Source: Luoshenia tenuis
Lineage (GTDB): Bacteria > Bacillota > Clostridia > Christensenellales > GCA-900066905
Length of the DNA stretch: 64,000 bases
Assembly: GCF_014384745.1 (NCBI RefSeq)
Contig: NZ_JACRSO010000001.1
Coordinates: forward strand, 806,001 to 870,000
Direction: 5' to 3'
The notes beneath the pieces were generated by a model. That model saw only the letters and a program-made list of their open reading frames with translations, ran no database searches and was not told the origin of the DNA. Numbering within the stretch: position 1 is the stretch's first letter; each line of letters starts with the position of its first letter. Made by a program: the position numbers and the translations under genes. Shown in pieces: positions 35,670 to 44,873 of the stretch.

Positions 35670-37319
35670 CTAATCTTCTACGATCTCGATCGAATCCTTG
35701 CCAAACAGCTCCTCCAGCCGTTTCAAGGCCGGGTTTGCCTGCTTGGGGTCCTTTTTTTCCTCCACGATCTTACACTGCAGGCGCACCTCTTGCCCCAGCA
35801 ATTCCTGTAAGATTCCCTCGATAAATTTACGGTTGACCTCCATCTCCACCATATTGGCAAAGATCTCGTTCTCCGGGGCAAAGTTGAGTTTGAATAGATT
35901 GCCCTCCACGCCGGAAAAGCTGCCCTTTTGCAGGGCGCTAAACAGGGCGATCTTCTCCCGTTTGACCCGCCGGCTCAGTTCCTCCATCACCTGCTCCTGT
36001 CCAAGCGGCTGCGCCGGTGCGCTTGGGGCCGGTGGCGTTTCGGCTACAGCCGGCTCCTCTTGCGGCAAGGGCAGCGCGCCCTCATCTGCCTGGGGCGGCG
36101 CCTCGTCAGGAGGCGGTGGTGCATCCTGCACCGGCGTAGACGGCACATCGCCCGCCGGCACAAAACTGCCGCTTTGCAGGGCCTCTTCCAGGCGCGCTAC
36201 CCGCTCACAAAGCGCGGTGATAGAATCTTCATCGCTGGCCCGGCAGATGCGCAACAGCGTCCACTCGGCGATCAGCCGGGGCTGGGCGGCAAAGCGCAGC
36301 TCCGCCTCGCAGTGCAGCAGCAGCTCGATCGCCCGCATGATCGCCGCCTGCGGGATGCCCATTCCCTCTTTTCGCAGCCGGTCTACTGTCTGAGTATCGC
36401 ACACCAGCAGCTGTTCCGGCTTATCTAACAGCTGGCACAGCAGCAGCCTGCGCAGCTCCTCAGCCAGTTCCTTGATCAAAAATCCCAGGTCCGCCCCGCC
36501 CGACAGCAGATCGGCAAGGCTGGTAATCGTCCCGCGCTCATCCCCGTGCAGCATGGCGCGCACCATTTGCGAGAGCGCCGCAGGGTCCGCCGCACCCAGC
36601 AGCTGCACGACGTCTTTTTCCTCTACCCCGTCGGGGCTAAAGGCCAGGCTCTGATCCAGCAGCGACAGGCAATCGCGCATATCCCCCTCGGCTGCGCGGG
36701 CAATCAACGCCAGCGCCTCGGGGGATATTTTCACTTCCAGCTCCCGGGTCATGTCCTGCAGGCGGCCCACCATGGTCGCCACGTCGATGCGTCTAAAATC
36801 AAACCGTTGGCAGCGGGATACGATGGTCGCCGGCAGGCGCTGGGCCTCCGTCGTGGCCAAAATAAAGACCGCGTGTGCCGGCGGCTCCTCCAAAGTTTTA
36901 AGCAGCGCGTTAAACGCGCCGGGAGAGAGCATGTGCACCTCGTCTATGATATAGACCTTATACCTGCCCATCGAGGGCGGAAAGCGCACTTTATCCCTTA
37001 GGTCGCGTATCTCGTCTACGCCGTTGTTGGAGGCCGCGTCGATCTCCACCACATCCATATTGTTTTCCCCCGCCGTACAGGTGGGGCATTCCAGGCAGGG
37101 CTCTCCCTCCTGGGGATTTTGGCAGTTGATCGCCTTGGCAAATATCTTGGCCAGGCTGGTCTTGCCCGTCCCCCTGGGGCCGCAGAACAAAAAGGCATGG
37201 GCGATATGCCCGGATGCCACCTGGTTGCGCAGGGTGCGCGCAACATGCTCCTGCCCCAGCACCTGCCCAAAGCGCGCCGGCCGGAAACGCCGGTAAAGCG
37301 CGCGGTAATGATCCATCAT
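35670..37319 (-). CDS. dnaX: DNA polymerase III subunit gamma/tau
   Basis: 549 residues. AAA+ ATPase: Walker A GPRGTGKTSLAK at about 46-57, zinc-binding C-x8-C-x2-C-x2-C (INCQNPQEGEPCLECPTC), Walker B IIDEVHML, sensor 1 FILATTEAQRLPATIVSRCQRF. A proline-rich linker (about 385-430) leads to the tau C-terminal domain. It is the clamp-loader core. A7 runs near the 3' end at EEKKDP, too late to produce a standard gamma form. A second ATG one codon downstream has the better ribosome-site spacing. Confidence 0.96.
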   Translation of the reverse strand: MMDHYRALYRRFRPARFGQVLGQEHVARTLRNQVASGHIAHAFLFCGPRGTGKTSLAKIFAKAINCQNPQEGEPCLECPTCTAGENNMDVVEIDAASNNGVDEIRDLRDKVRFPPSMGRYKVYIIDEVHMLSPGAFNALLKTLEEPPAHAVFILATTEAQRLPATIVSRCQRFDFRRIDVATMVGRLQDMTRELEVKISPEALALIARAAEGDMRDCLSLLDQSLAFSPDGVEEKDVVQLLGAADPAALSQMVRAMLHGDERGTITSLADLLSGGADLGFLIKELAEELRRLLLCQLLDKPEQLLVCDTQTVDRLRKEGMGIPQAAIMRAIELLLHCEAELRFAAQPRLIAEWTLLRICRASDEDSITALCERVARLEEALQSGSFVPAGDVPSTPVQDAPPPPDEAPPQADEGALPLPQEEPAVAETPPAPSAPAQPLGQEQVMEELSRRVKREKIALFSALQKGSFSGVEGNLFKLNFAPENEIFANMVEMEVNRKFIEGILQELLGQEVRLQCKIVEEKKDPKQANPALKRLEELFGKDSIEIVED

Positions 37320-37344
37320 TTCCTCCTAAACCCATCGTTGGTCG

Positions 37345-37533
37345 TTATAACATCAAAAACCCCAGGCCGGTAATGACCGCCCCGCCGATCACCGGGGCAA
37401 TAAAGGCCCAGATGATCCGCTTGCGGAACCCTCCGGCGTCCTCCTGGCGGCGCATATACCGAAAGGCCAACCCCAGGGGCACAAAGGACGCGATCATCAC
37501 CACCGCCGCAAGGATCACAAATAGGATGCGCAT
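37345..37533 (-). CDS. Small hypothetical membrane protein
   Basis: 62 residues from the ATG at 37531-37533, with AAGGGGG eight bases upstream. Two hydrophobic helices (about 2-22 and 41-60) flank a charged segment YMRRQEDAGGFRKR. No family is recognised. It lies 25 bases before dnaX and may be co-transcribed with it. Confidence 0.55.
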   Translation of the reverse strand: MRILFVILAAVVMIASFVPLGLAFRYMRRQEDAGGFRKRIIWAFIAPVIGGAVITGLGFLML

Positions 37534-37641
37534 TGCTCTCGCCCCCTTTTCCGCCGGCATATCCCCTGGCGCAAAAATATCGTACTGTTTTATTATATCA
37601 AATTTTCATCAGCCAGCAAAGGGGCTTGCAGCGCATAAACA

Positions 37642-37667
37642 GGGAGGGGCCGCCATAAGCCCCTCCC
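37642..37667 (-). terminator. Terminator-like hairpin after the MATE gene
   Basis: GGGAGGGGC pairs with GCCCCTCCC. On the minus strand only TGTTTA follows, so termination is weakly supported. Confidence 0.5.
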
Positions 37668-37683
37668 CGACCAATCGCATCGG

Positions 37684-39042
37684 TTAACCCACTTCCCGCG
37701 TCAGTTTTTTCATCCAGTTAAACCGGTTGATTTTAACCACGGCCACAAAGCATTTAAGCACCTGGTCGCACTTAAGGCAGGCAAACACCACCCACACGGG
37801 GGCGTTTAGCACCAGCGCCAGCACCGAGGCGGGCAGCACCACCAAAAATACGAAGATGGAATCGTTTTTGAACACGAATCCCGTATCGCCTCCGGATTTG
37901 ACCAGGCCGCTTAAGCCCGTGGCCTGGTAGCAGGTGCCTACAATGCTGACCGATAGCACACACATCAGCTGATCGGCATAGATCGCCGCCTGATCGCTGA
38001 TATCGTACAGCGAGATAAAGGGCCCCTTGATCAGCAGGATCAAAATCCCGCTGGCCACGCCGATAATCAGAAACATCACCTGGATCGTCTTGGCGTAGGC
38101 CTTCATCTTTTCGAATTCGCCGCGGCCTACCGTCTTCCCAGTGAGGATGCCTACCGCCGCGCTCAATCCCATGATCCAGATAAAGGTCAAGTTGTTCATC
38201 ATGCCCATGATGCTGGAGGCGGCGATGGCCTCAGCGGATAGCCGGCCCACGATGATGCCCTGCCCAAATACGTTGGCGCTCCACACCAAGTCCCCCGCCA
38301 TGACCGGCAGGCCGTACTTGATAAAATCCTTGCCCAGCACGCCGGCCTTAAGCCTCAGGTCGCCAAAGCGCAAGTGCAGCGTTTTTTCGATAAAGAACGT
38401 GTAGATCACCATGACTGCGCATTCAAAGATGCGGGCGATCAGCGTGGCGATGGCCGCGCCGGTGATCCCCAGCGCCGGGAAGCCCAAGTGCCCAAAGATC
38501 AACACCCAGTTTAAAAAGATGTTGACGAACAGCGACATCAACGAAACATACATGCCGACTTTTGCATTTTCCACCCCGCGCATGGCGGAGATCAAAATCT
38601 GGGATAGGCAAAAGAAGATATACGAGATACCCATGATCTGCAGGTAGGGCAGCCCAGCCTGAACCACGGCTTCGTCATTGGTCAGCAGCCGCAGGATCTG
38701 TGTGGGCAGGGCGATGGATAAGATCGATACCACAACGCCGATGCCCAGCACGATTTTAATGCACATCACCGTGATCCGCCGGATGCGCTCTAAATCCTGC
38801 TTGCCCCAGTACTGCGCAATCAGGATCAGCATGGCCGCGCCCGTGCCGTTAATGAACATCTGCAGGATCGTCTGAATCTGCGAGCCCATATATACGCCCG
38901 AGATCGCCACATCCCCCAGCGTCCCCACCATCAGGTTATCGGCAAAGTTTACCGCAAAAGCGATCAGGTTCTGCAACGAAATCGGGATCGCCAGCGCGAT
39001 CAGCGATTTATAAAAGCTTTTATCACGCACAAATATCGCCAT
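37684..39042 (-). CDS. MATE-family efflux transporter
   Basis: 452 residues with twelve membrane segments in two MatE repeats: IPISLQNLIAFAVNFADNLMVG opens the first and YGLPVMAGDLVWSANVFGQ the second. It exports cationic drugs or metabolites with H+ or Na+. It is unlike the second MATE gene of the window (53294-54643), which sits beside a MarR gene. Its own regulation is not evident. Confidence 0.9.
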   Translation of the reverse strand: MAIFVRDKSFYKSLIALAIPISLQNLIAFAVNFADNLMVGTLGDVAISGVYMGSQIQTILQMFINGTGAAMLILIAQYWGKQDLERIRRITVMCIKIVLGIGVVVSILSIALPTQILRLLTNDEAVVQAGLPYLQIMGISYIFFCLSQILISAMRGVENAKVGMYVSLMSLFVNIFLNWVLIFGHLGFPALGITGAAIATLIARIFECAVMVIYTFFIEKTLHLRFGDLRLKAGVLGKDFIKYGLPVMAGDLVWSANVFGQGIIVGRLSAEAIAASSIMGMMNNLTFIWIMGLSAAVGILTGKTVGRGEFEKMKAYAKTIQVMFLIIGVASGILILLIKGPFISLYDISDQAAIYADQLMCVLSVSIVGTCYQATGLSGLVKSGGDTGFVFKNDSIFVFLVVLPASVLALVLNAPVWVVFACLKCDQVLKCFVAVVKINRFNWMKKLTREVG

Positions 39043-39274
39043 ATGTTTATACCCCCGCCCTTATTTATATCGTGTAAACAGTCTGGGCCTACCTCATCCC
39101 ACATCGTTTCCCGCTACCTTCGCGGAAAGGCAAGCCGCGCAGAACTTCCGGCCGCCAGATAAAAAGGGCCGGTTAAAAACAGACAGAATTCCCCCTGTTT
39201 CTATTATAAAGCTTTCCGGAGCAATTACCAGCCCTATTTATATTATTGTTTTATAACGCTCTTTAAAAGCCATA
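39043..39274. other. Intergenic stretch without a gene
   Basis: About 230 A+T-rich bases between the MATE start and the end of the sulfatase-like gene. A weak AAACAG/CTGTTT hairpin near 39176-39202 with a T-run on the minus strand may end the sulfatase-like transcript. No ORF or clear promoter was found. Confidence 0.4.
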
Positions 39275-41443
39275 CTATTCACTTGTATTCAGCGTCAATG
39301 TATCAAAGGCAAAAGATTGGTAAACAAACCACCATAGGCCTTCAAAATCCTCTATCCTTTCATGTGTATCCGGGAAATCAAAACTTAATGTCAACGTTCC
39401 ATCGTCTGCCACAGTATCTGCTGGTATGTTAAATACAATTGATTTGTGTCCCTGTGGCACCGCTTCATTAAAAAGCATCTTGTCTCCGGCGCGAATCGTC
39501 ATCGATTGTTCCTCGCCGAATACCTCTTTCAAATTAATCACCGCTTCCATATCGGCTTGGGGTTTTTCAGTAAATTTCAAACAGATCGAAGCCGTCTTGG
39601 AAAAGGCGGCGTTCTCCGCATCGATTCCAAGAACATGCGCATTTTCGCAATTCGGGCCTATGTTTCCGATCACATCTCCTAACTGATACTCTTCTTTTTC
39701 ACTTTCATCGGCAGCATACTCATCTTTTACAATTTCATAGCTGTCCATATCTTCCGCATGGCCGTTTATGGCAATGGTGATCCGGCAATCATTGTTCCGG
39801 CCATATCCACTTAAGCTAAAATAACTGTAAACAAACCTCTCGCGTTTTTCATTTTCTGGTATCTGGAACAATGCCGCGTCCGTCCCCTTACCCATTGCCA
39901 GTTCTTTAATCAGCTGTGGATAGTCCTCAGCCAGCGAAACGGGCGCCGACGACACCTTAAAATCCGATTCATCTCCCGCCAGTTTAACCATAAAGACGGG
40001 ATTGAAACGATTTCTATTGCCATGGTCAGCAGTAAAAATAATATGGGTATTATCATATACCCCCGCATCTTTCATCTGCTGGATCATTTCTTGAAGCGTT
40101 TTCATTTGGCTTAAGCTTTTCTCATAGCGCCGGCTGGCCAGCGAAACGTTATCATCATATTTTACGGGATTAAAATTGCGGTCTTCCACATAGGGAGCAT
40201 GCACGCCCGATAGATGATAGATGATATATTGTCCTCTTTCAGCAGTTGGATCAATCCCTCGATTTTTGAGATCGTTATAAAATTTCTGATCGTCAAACGT
40301 ATAAAGCGGGTAATCTTCAATTTCCGCCTTTGCCTGATCGAAAGCAGCGGTATCCACAACAAACCGTGGTTTTAAAAAATGCGGCATATATTTAAAGCAT
40401 GTAAATTTGTAAATCAGTTTGCTGACCCGGGTCAAGGCCGCCGCATTGGGTACGACGGATTGTACAACTAGATTATCAACCATCCCCGCTTCATTAGGGC
40501 CTATAAACCTTCCATCCGTATAATAATTGATATCATAACCCAAATCATGTAAATTTTTATGGAAGGCCAAGCTGGTTTCGCTGCTCATACAATCCCGCAT
40601 GCCGGCATTGGCATCTTTGGCTACAGGAAATACTTCGCCGCCGCTCAGCAGCGTGCCCATGGATAAATATGTGTTTGTAGATACTCCTGTTGTATTTTCA
40701 TAAAATGTAAAACCCCTTAACATCTCGGCAACCTGCGGCTGGTCTTCCAAAGTCCAGCGCATATATTCAGCCTCATATGTATCCGAAACAATAACAACTA
40801 TGTTTTCCTTTTGGGACATTTTATAGATATCCTCCGTCGAGAGGTAACTGTTCGTCCCCGATGGCAAAGACTCCGTCACAGCCAGCGTAATCAGCGTAAC
40901 GATTTCAATACCGAGGATCAATAGTGATCCAGCCTTTACCAGTGTGCGGAATATGTTTTTGCGGAAATGAAAAATCACCAGCGGAATGACGATAATAGCC
41001 GTCCAAATGGCCATATTCAGCCAGCCGCGTCCTATCATCTCATCCCACGGAATCGCTTCACCATCCATGATCGGGTATCCGTTGGACATGAAATTTCCCT
41101 GAAGATATAACGCAGTTAGACCCGAGAAAATCAGTGAGACCATCACACCGCTCACTTTTCCGGGAAGAAATTTGCAAAAAACAAAGCATATTGCAAAAAC
41201 AATTAAAAAAATAGCCGCAATTACCGGCAAAATAGATTGAGGGCCAAACCAAAAATCGGAGGAATTTGAAAAATAGATCTCCGCAGGTCCAAAAACAGCT
41301 ATATTAAATGCAAAACTAAATGAAAGAAAAATAGCCAATCCAAGCGGCGTCTTCCAGTTTGTCATTTGCGGTTCTGGTGCCGTCTCTCCACGCAGTTTCG
41401 CCAGCTTATTTTCCAGTTTTATTTCTTCACTGCTTTTCTCCAT
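39275..41443 (-). CDS. LTA synthase/phosphoglycerol-transferase-like membrane sulfatase-fold protein
   Basis: 722 residues from the ATG at 41441-41443 (GGAGG five bases upstream). About five N-terminal membrane helices (about 28-215) are followed by an extracellular sulfatase/alkaline-phosphatase fold: NIVVIVSDTYEAEYM (metal Asp), NTTGVSTNTYLSMGTLLSG with the likely nucleophilic Thr, YHLSGVHAPY and FTADHGNRNRFNPVFMVK. A C-terminal beta-rich domain of about 130 residues is unusual for LtaS. Probable role: transfer of a phospho-polyol onto envelope glycans. The gene is clearly A+T-richer than its neighbours, suggesting transfer. Confidence 0.8.
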   Translation of the reverse strand: MEKSSEEIKLENKLAKLRGETAPEPQMTNWKTPLGLAIFLSFSFAFNIAVFGPAEIYFSNSSDFWFGPQSILPVIAAIFLIVFAICFVFCKFLPGKVSGVMVSLIFSGLTALYLQGNFMSNGYPIMDGEAIPWDEMIGRGWLNMAIWTAIIVIPLVIFHFRKNIFRTLVKAGSLLILGIEIVTLITLAVTESLPSGTNSYLSTEDIYKMSQKENIVVIVSDTYEAEYMRWTLEDQPQVAEMLRGFTFYENTTGVSTNTYLSMGTLLSGGEVFPVAKDANAGMRDCMSSETSLAFHKNLHDLGYDINYYTDGRFIGPNEAGMVDNLVVQSVVPNAAALTRVSKLIYKFTCFKYMPHFLKPRFVVDTAAFDQAKAEIEDYPLYTFDDQKFYNDLKNRGIDPTAERGQYIIYHLSGVHAPYVEDRNFNPVKYDDNVSLASRRYEKSLSQMKTLQEMIQQMKDAGVYDNTHIIFTADHGNRNRFNPVFMVKLAGDESDFKVSSAPVSLAEDYPQLIKELAMGKGTDAALFQIPENEKRERFVYSYFSLSGYGRNNDCRITIAINGHAEDMDSYEIVKDEYAADESEKEEYQLGDVIGNIGPNCENAHVLGIDAENAAFSKTASICLKFTEKPQADMEAVINLKEVFGEEQSMTIRAGDKMLFNEAVPQGHKSIVFNIPADTVADDGTLTLSFDFPDTHERIEDFEGLWWFVYQSFAFDTLTLNTSE

Positions 41444-41552
41444 TATTTCCTCCGCCGAAAACCCAAATTTTAAATATATATTTTTCACTCTACTGCAAAC
41501 ACAACAATTTTGCAAGTTAATGCTGCCAGTAGTACCTGCAAAGGAAAGCTGC

Positions 41553-41580
41553 TTGATTTTTCAGCTGAATCCGCTACAAT
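41553..41580 (+). promoter_or_regulatory. Probable promoter of murG-like gene
   Basis: TTGATT, 16-base spacer, TACAAT, about 95 bases before the start codon. Confidence 0.5.
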
Positions 41581-41674
41581 AAAAGGTACGTGTATCTTTT
41601 GGAATGTTTTGCTTCCTGCGGGAAATAAAATAGTAACGCAAGGGATTTACCCACTTGGCGAACGGAGGACTTTT

Positions 41675-42742
41675 ATGAAAAGAATCGTATTGACCGGCGG
41701 CGGCTCCGCTGGCCATGTTACGCCCCATATGGCGTTGATCCCGCAGCTCTTAAAGGACGGCTGGGAAATCCACTACGTCGGCACGGCCGATGGGATCGAG
41801 CGGGAGCTGATGGCCGCCTATAAAGAGGTGACCTACCATGCCATCAGCTCAGGTAAATTGCGCCGGTACCTGGATATTAAAAACCTGCGCGATCCTTTCC
41901 GCGTCATCAAGGGCGTAGGGCAATCGGCCAGGCTGATGCGCAAGCTGCGCCCCCAAGTGCTGTTTTCTAAAGGCGGGTTCGTTTCCGTCCCGGCGGTAAT
42001 CGGCGCCTCGCTTTGCGGCGTTCCCACTGTGCTGCACGAATCGGACCTGACGCCGGGGCTGGCCAATAAACTGTGTGCCCCCTTTTCCAAAAAGATCCTC
42101 ACATCGTTTGAACAAACCGCAAAATCCATCGGCGCCAAGGCAGTCTATACCGGTTCCCCGATGAGAGAAAGCCTTTTTAACGGCGATGCGAAAGCCGGCT
42201 TGGCCTTTACCGGGCTCCCCGGGCGCAAACCCGTGCTGCTGATGATGGGGGGGAGTTTGGGCGCGCAGGCCATCAACGATTGCCTGCGGGAAAAGCTGCC
42301 CGAATTGCTGAAGCATTTTGAGATCATCCACCTTTGCGGCGCGGGCGGACTGGACCCCAAGCTAAAAAACACGCCGGGTTATTTTCAGCGAGAATACGTT
42401 TCCGACCAGCTGCCGGACCTGTTCGCCCTCTGCTCGCTGGTGCTCTCCCGGGCCGGGTCCAATGCGATCTTTGAATTACTGGCATTGGGCAAGCCCAATC
42501 TATTGATCCCGCTGCCGCTGGCCGCCAGCCGGGGCGATCAGCTGCTCAACGCCCAGAATTTTGAAAAAGCGGGCTATTCTAAAGTCCTTCCTCAGGAGGA
42601 GATGACCGGAGAGACGCTGGTAGCCGCCCTGCTGGACTTGTGGGAGAACCGGGGCCAGTACGTGGCAGCTATGGGCCGCGAACCCCGGCGCAGCGGCGCC
42701 CAGCGGGTTCTGCAGGAAATTTACGCTAGCGCAAAAAAATAA
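41675..42742 (+). CDS. murG: UDP-GlcNAc:lipid I N-acetylglucosaminyltransferase
   Basis: 355 residues from the ATG at 41675, six bases after CGGAGG. GT-B fold: N-terminal glycine loop LTGGGSAGHVTPHMALI, VLFSKGGFVSVPAVIGA, HESDLTPGLANKL, LLMMGGSLGAQAIND and the UDP-GlcNAc site SRAGSNAIFELLALGKPNLLIPLP. It makes lipid II on the inner membrane face. It stands outside any dcw cluster, so it may be a second copy or a relocated single murG. Confidence 0.93.
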   Translation: MKRIVLTGGGSAGHVTPHMALIPQLLKDGWEIHYVGTADGIERELMAAYKEVTYHAISSGKLRRYLDIKNLRDPFRVIKGVGQSARLMRKLRPQVLFSKGGFVSVPAVIGASLCGVPTVLHESDLTPGLANKLCAPFSKKILTSFEQTAKSIGAKAVYTGSPMRESLFNGDAKAGLAFTGLPGRKPVLLMMGGSLGAQAINDCLREKLPELLKHFEIIHLCGAGGLDPKLKNTPGYFQREYVSDQLPDLFALCSLVLSRAGSNAIFELLALGKPNLLIPLPLAASRGDQLLNAQNFEKAGYSKVLPQEEMTGETLVAALLDLWENRGQYVAAMGREPRRSGAQRVLQEIYASAKK

Positions 42743-42755
42743 GGAGAATCTACTA

Positions 42756-43157
42756 ATGGCCAAATATTCGATCGATACAAAAGAAAACGCCGACATCTTT
42801 ATCTCCGCCTGGGAGCAGCCTCACCGCCGCGGGCTTAAAAAATATATCGTCCGCGTAGGGTCCGGCGCCATCGGCACAGTGCTGTTTCTCGTCATGGCCT
42901 TGATCTGGATCGCCATCGGCGTATCCCTTTACGGCGGCAGCTTTTACGCTATGGACGCGTTTTATCTCTACCTGGTGATCGAGTTTATCGTCGGGTATCT
43001 GGCAGGGCTGCTGATCGCCTACTTTATCTGGCGCAAGCGCGAGGCCCTGTATGCACAGGCGCTGAAAAAATATCCGCGGGTGCGCACCCCCTGGGATGAC
43101 CCGGAGCTGAGCAGCCGGTTCACCACGGCCAAACCTAAGCCCAAGAAAAAGAAGTAA
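42756..43157 (+). CDS. Hypothetical membrane protein downstream of murG
   Basis: 133 residues, two membrane helices (about 38-60 and 72-92), basic at both ends (HRRGLKKYIVR; tail KPKPKKKK). No family is recognised. It starts 13 bases after murG with AAGGAG upstream and ends before a terminator, so it is the second gene of a murG operon. Confidence 0.65.
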   Translation: MAKYSIDTKENADIFISAWEQPHRRGLKKYIVRVGSGAIGTVLFLVMALIWIAIGVSLYGGSFYAMDAFYLYLVIEFIVGYLAGLLIAYFIWRKREALYAQALKKYPRVRTPWDDPELSSRFTTAKPKPKKKK

Positions 43158-43166
43158 CGCCTATAC

Positions 43167-43205
43167 AAAGCCCTATGGCGGCATAGCCGTCCATAGGGCT
43201 TTTTG
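43167..43205 (+). terminator. Intrinsic terminator of the murG operon
   Basis: AAAGCCCTATGG pairs with CCATAGGGCTTT, followed by TT. Confidence 0.88.
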
Positions 43206-43216
43206 TATTGCTTTTA

Positions 43217-43246
43217 TTGACGCAAACCCCTGCCTTCGCTTATAAT
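43217..43246 (+). promoter_or_regulatory. Promoter of the 56-residue small gene
   Basis: TTGACG (43217-43222), 18-base spacer, TATAAT (43241-43246), 35 bases before the small ORF. Confidence 0.7.
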
Positions 43247-43280
43247 TGAATCAATTTCACTTAAAAAAGGATGGTGTACC

Positions 43281-43451
43281 ATGTCTGACGACAGTACCGG
43301 ACGACCTTGCCCTTACCTGAAGGCACTTCTTACCCTTAATGGCTGCGGCGCGCACTGCGCGGGGATTATCCTGCAAAATGGCAGCGCCTTTGGCGGTTAT
43401 CGCCCGCGCTATATCCAGATAGCCCTGCAGGAATATGATTACCGGCTTTGA
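43281..43451 (+). CDS. Small cysteine-containing hypothetical protein (56 residues)
   Basis: ATG at 43281, stop TGA at 43449-43451, AAAAAAGGATG upstream. The product opens MSDDSTGRPCPYLKALL and contains CPYLKALLTLNGCGAHCAG, then GYRPRYIQIALQEYDY. The three cysteines (10, 22, 26) could bind a metal. The gene has a near-consensus promoter and follows a terminator, so it is a unit of its own or the leader of the CNNM gene 62 bases downstream. No family is recognised. Confidence 0.6.
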   Translation: MSDDSTGRPCPYLKALLTLNGCGAHCAGIILQNGSAFGGYRPRYIQIALQEYDYRL

Positions 43452-43513
43452 CCGGCCGCCCTTTTTTGCACATTTGTTATAGCATTTGTATATAAAGAAA
43501 GGACGGCTGCTTT

Positions 43514-44770
43514 TTGGAAACACAGTATATCATCATTCTCGTTTTAGTCGCGTTGGTGGCGATGTCCGCCTACTTTTCGGCGACGGAAACGGCTTTTTCT
43601 ACATTCAACCGCATTCGCATCAAAAACATGGCGGCGCAGGGCGATAAACGCGCGGCGCTTGTCCTGCATCTTTCCGAGGACTACGACCGGCTGCTCTCGA
43701 CGATCCTGATCGGCAACAACATCGTCAACATCGCCTCGGCCTCTCTAGCAACCATCATCTTCACCCAGGCTTTTGGCGATATGGGGGTCACGCTTTCCAC
43801 TATCGTGATGACTGTGGTGGTGTTGATCTTTGGCGAGATTTCGCCTAAAAGTCTGGCCAAAGATCATCCTGAACGCTTTTCCATGTTCTCCGCGCCTGCG
43901 CTGAAGATGTGCTGCATACTCCTTAAACCCTTGAATTTTCTCTTTGCCCAGTGGAAAAAGCTATTGGGCCGGCTTTTTAAAAGCGGGAACGATGCGGGCG
44001 TTACCGAGGAGGAGCTGCTTACCCTGGTGGAGGAGGCCCAGCAGGAGGGCGGCATCGATACCCAGGCGGGCGAGTTGATCCGCAGCGCCATCGAATTTGA
44101 CGATCTGGACGCGGTAGATATCTGCACGCCCCGTACCGAGATTGCCGGTATCGCCGATACGGCAACCCCAGAGGAGATCATGTCCGCATTTATGGATAAT
44201 ACCTATTCGCGCTTGCCTGTATATCACGAGGATCTGGATCACATCATAGGCGTTTTACATCAGCGAGATTTCTTTAAGCTCATCCTGCGCGAGCATCAGC
44301 CTCTGACTGACGTGCTGTATACAGTGCCCTTTATCCCGCCCACGGTCAAAATTTCACAGCTGCTGCAACAGCTTCAGCAGTCTAAATCCCACATGGCGAT
44401 CGTGCTGGACGAATACGGCGGCACACTGGGGCTGATCACCCTGGAGGACATCATCGAAGAGCTGGTGGGCGAAATCTGGGATGAGCACGATCAAGTCGTT
44501 CAGGATTTTGAACCCCTGGGCGGCGATTACTACCGGGTCCTGGGCAGCGCGGATGTGGACGATCTGTTCGAGCTGGCCGGGCTGGATGAGGAAGTAGAGT
44601 TCAACTCCGTCAACGGCTGGATCGCCGATTACCTGGGGCGTATCCCCCGGGTAGGCGATACTTTCCAGTACCAAAACTTGGATGTATCCGTACTCAAGGC
44701 CGATGGCCGCAGGGTGTTAGAGGCCAAAGTGCATATCGGCCCCCAGGCCGCCCCACAAACGGAGGACTAG
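43514..44770 (+). CDS. CNNM/CorC-type hemolysin-family membrane protein
   Basis: 418 residues starting at TTG, seven bases after AAAGGACGG. DUF21/CNNM membrane domain (about 1-180) with SAYFSATETAFSTFNRIRIKN and LLSTILIGNNIVNIASAS, a CBS pair (about 195-320: VDICTPRTEI, HMAIVLDEYGGTLGLITLEDIIEELVGEI) and a C-terminal CorC/HlyC transporter-associated domain. Related proteins move or sense Mg2+. It may share the small gene's transcript. Confidence 0.9.
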   Translation: METQYIIILVLVALVAMSAYFSATETAFSTFNRIRIKNMAAQGDKRAALVLHLSEDYDRLLSTILIGNNIVNIASASLATIIFTQAFGDMGVTLSTIVMTVVVLIFGEISPKSLAKDHPERFSMFSAPALKMCCILLKPLNFLFAQWKKLLGRLFKSGNDAGVTEEELLTLVEEAQQEGGIDTQAGELIRSAIEFDDLDAVDICTPRTEIAGIADTATPEEIMSAFMDNTYSRLPVYHEDLDHIIGVLHQRDFFKLILREHQPLTDVLYTVPFIPPTVKISQLLQQLQQSKSHMAIVLDEYGGTLGLITLEDIIEELVGEIWDEHDQVVQDFEPLGGDYYRVLGSADVDDLFELAGLDEEVEFNSVNGWIADYLGRIPRVGDTFQYQNLDVSVLKADGRRVLEAKVHIGPQAAPQTED

Positions 44771-44784
44771 CGCAGCGGAGATTC

Positions 44785-44808
44785 GCCCTGCCGCAGGGCT
44801 TCGCTTTT
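44785..44808 (+). terminator. Possible terminator after the CNNM gene
   Basis: GCCCTG pairs with CAGGGC around CCG, followed by TTCGCTTTT. Short stem, so support is limited. Confidence 0.4.
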
Positions 44809-44873
44809 CACCTAAGGCGCCTTTGCTCTGGCCATGATAATATTATCTAGTTCTGATCTTCGGAGGTACGCGT

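Noticed and set aside
35670..35800. Programmed frameshift in dnaX at the A7 run
   Set aside because: The run lies very near the 3' end, so a shift there would not make a gamma-length product.
43257..43523. An 88-residue minus-strand frame near the small gene
   Set aside because: The plus strand has the promoter, ribosome site and start for the 56-residue ORF; the minus frame has none.
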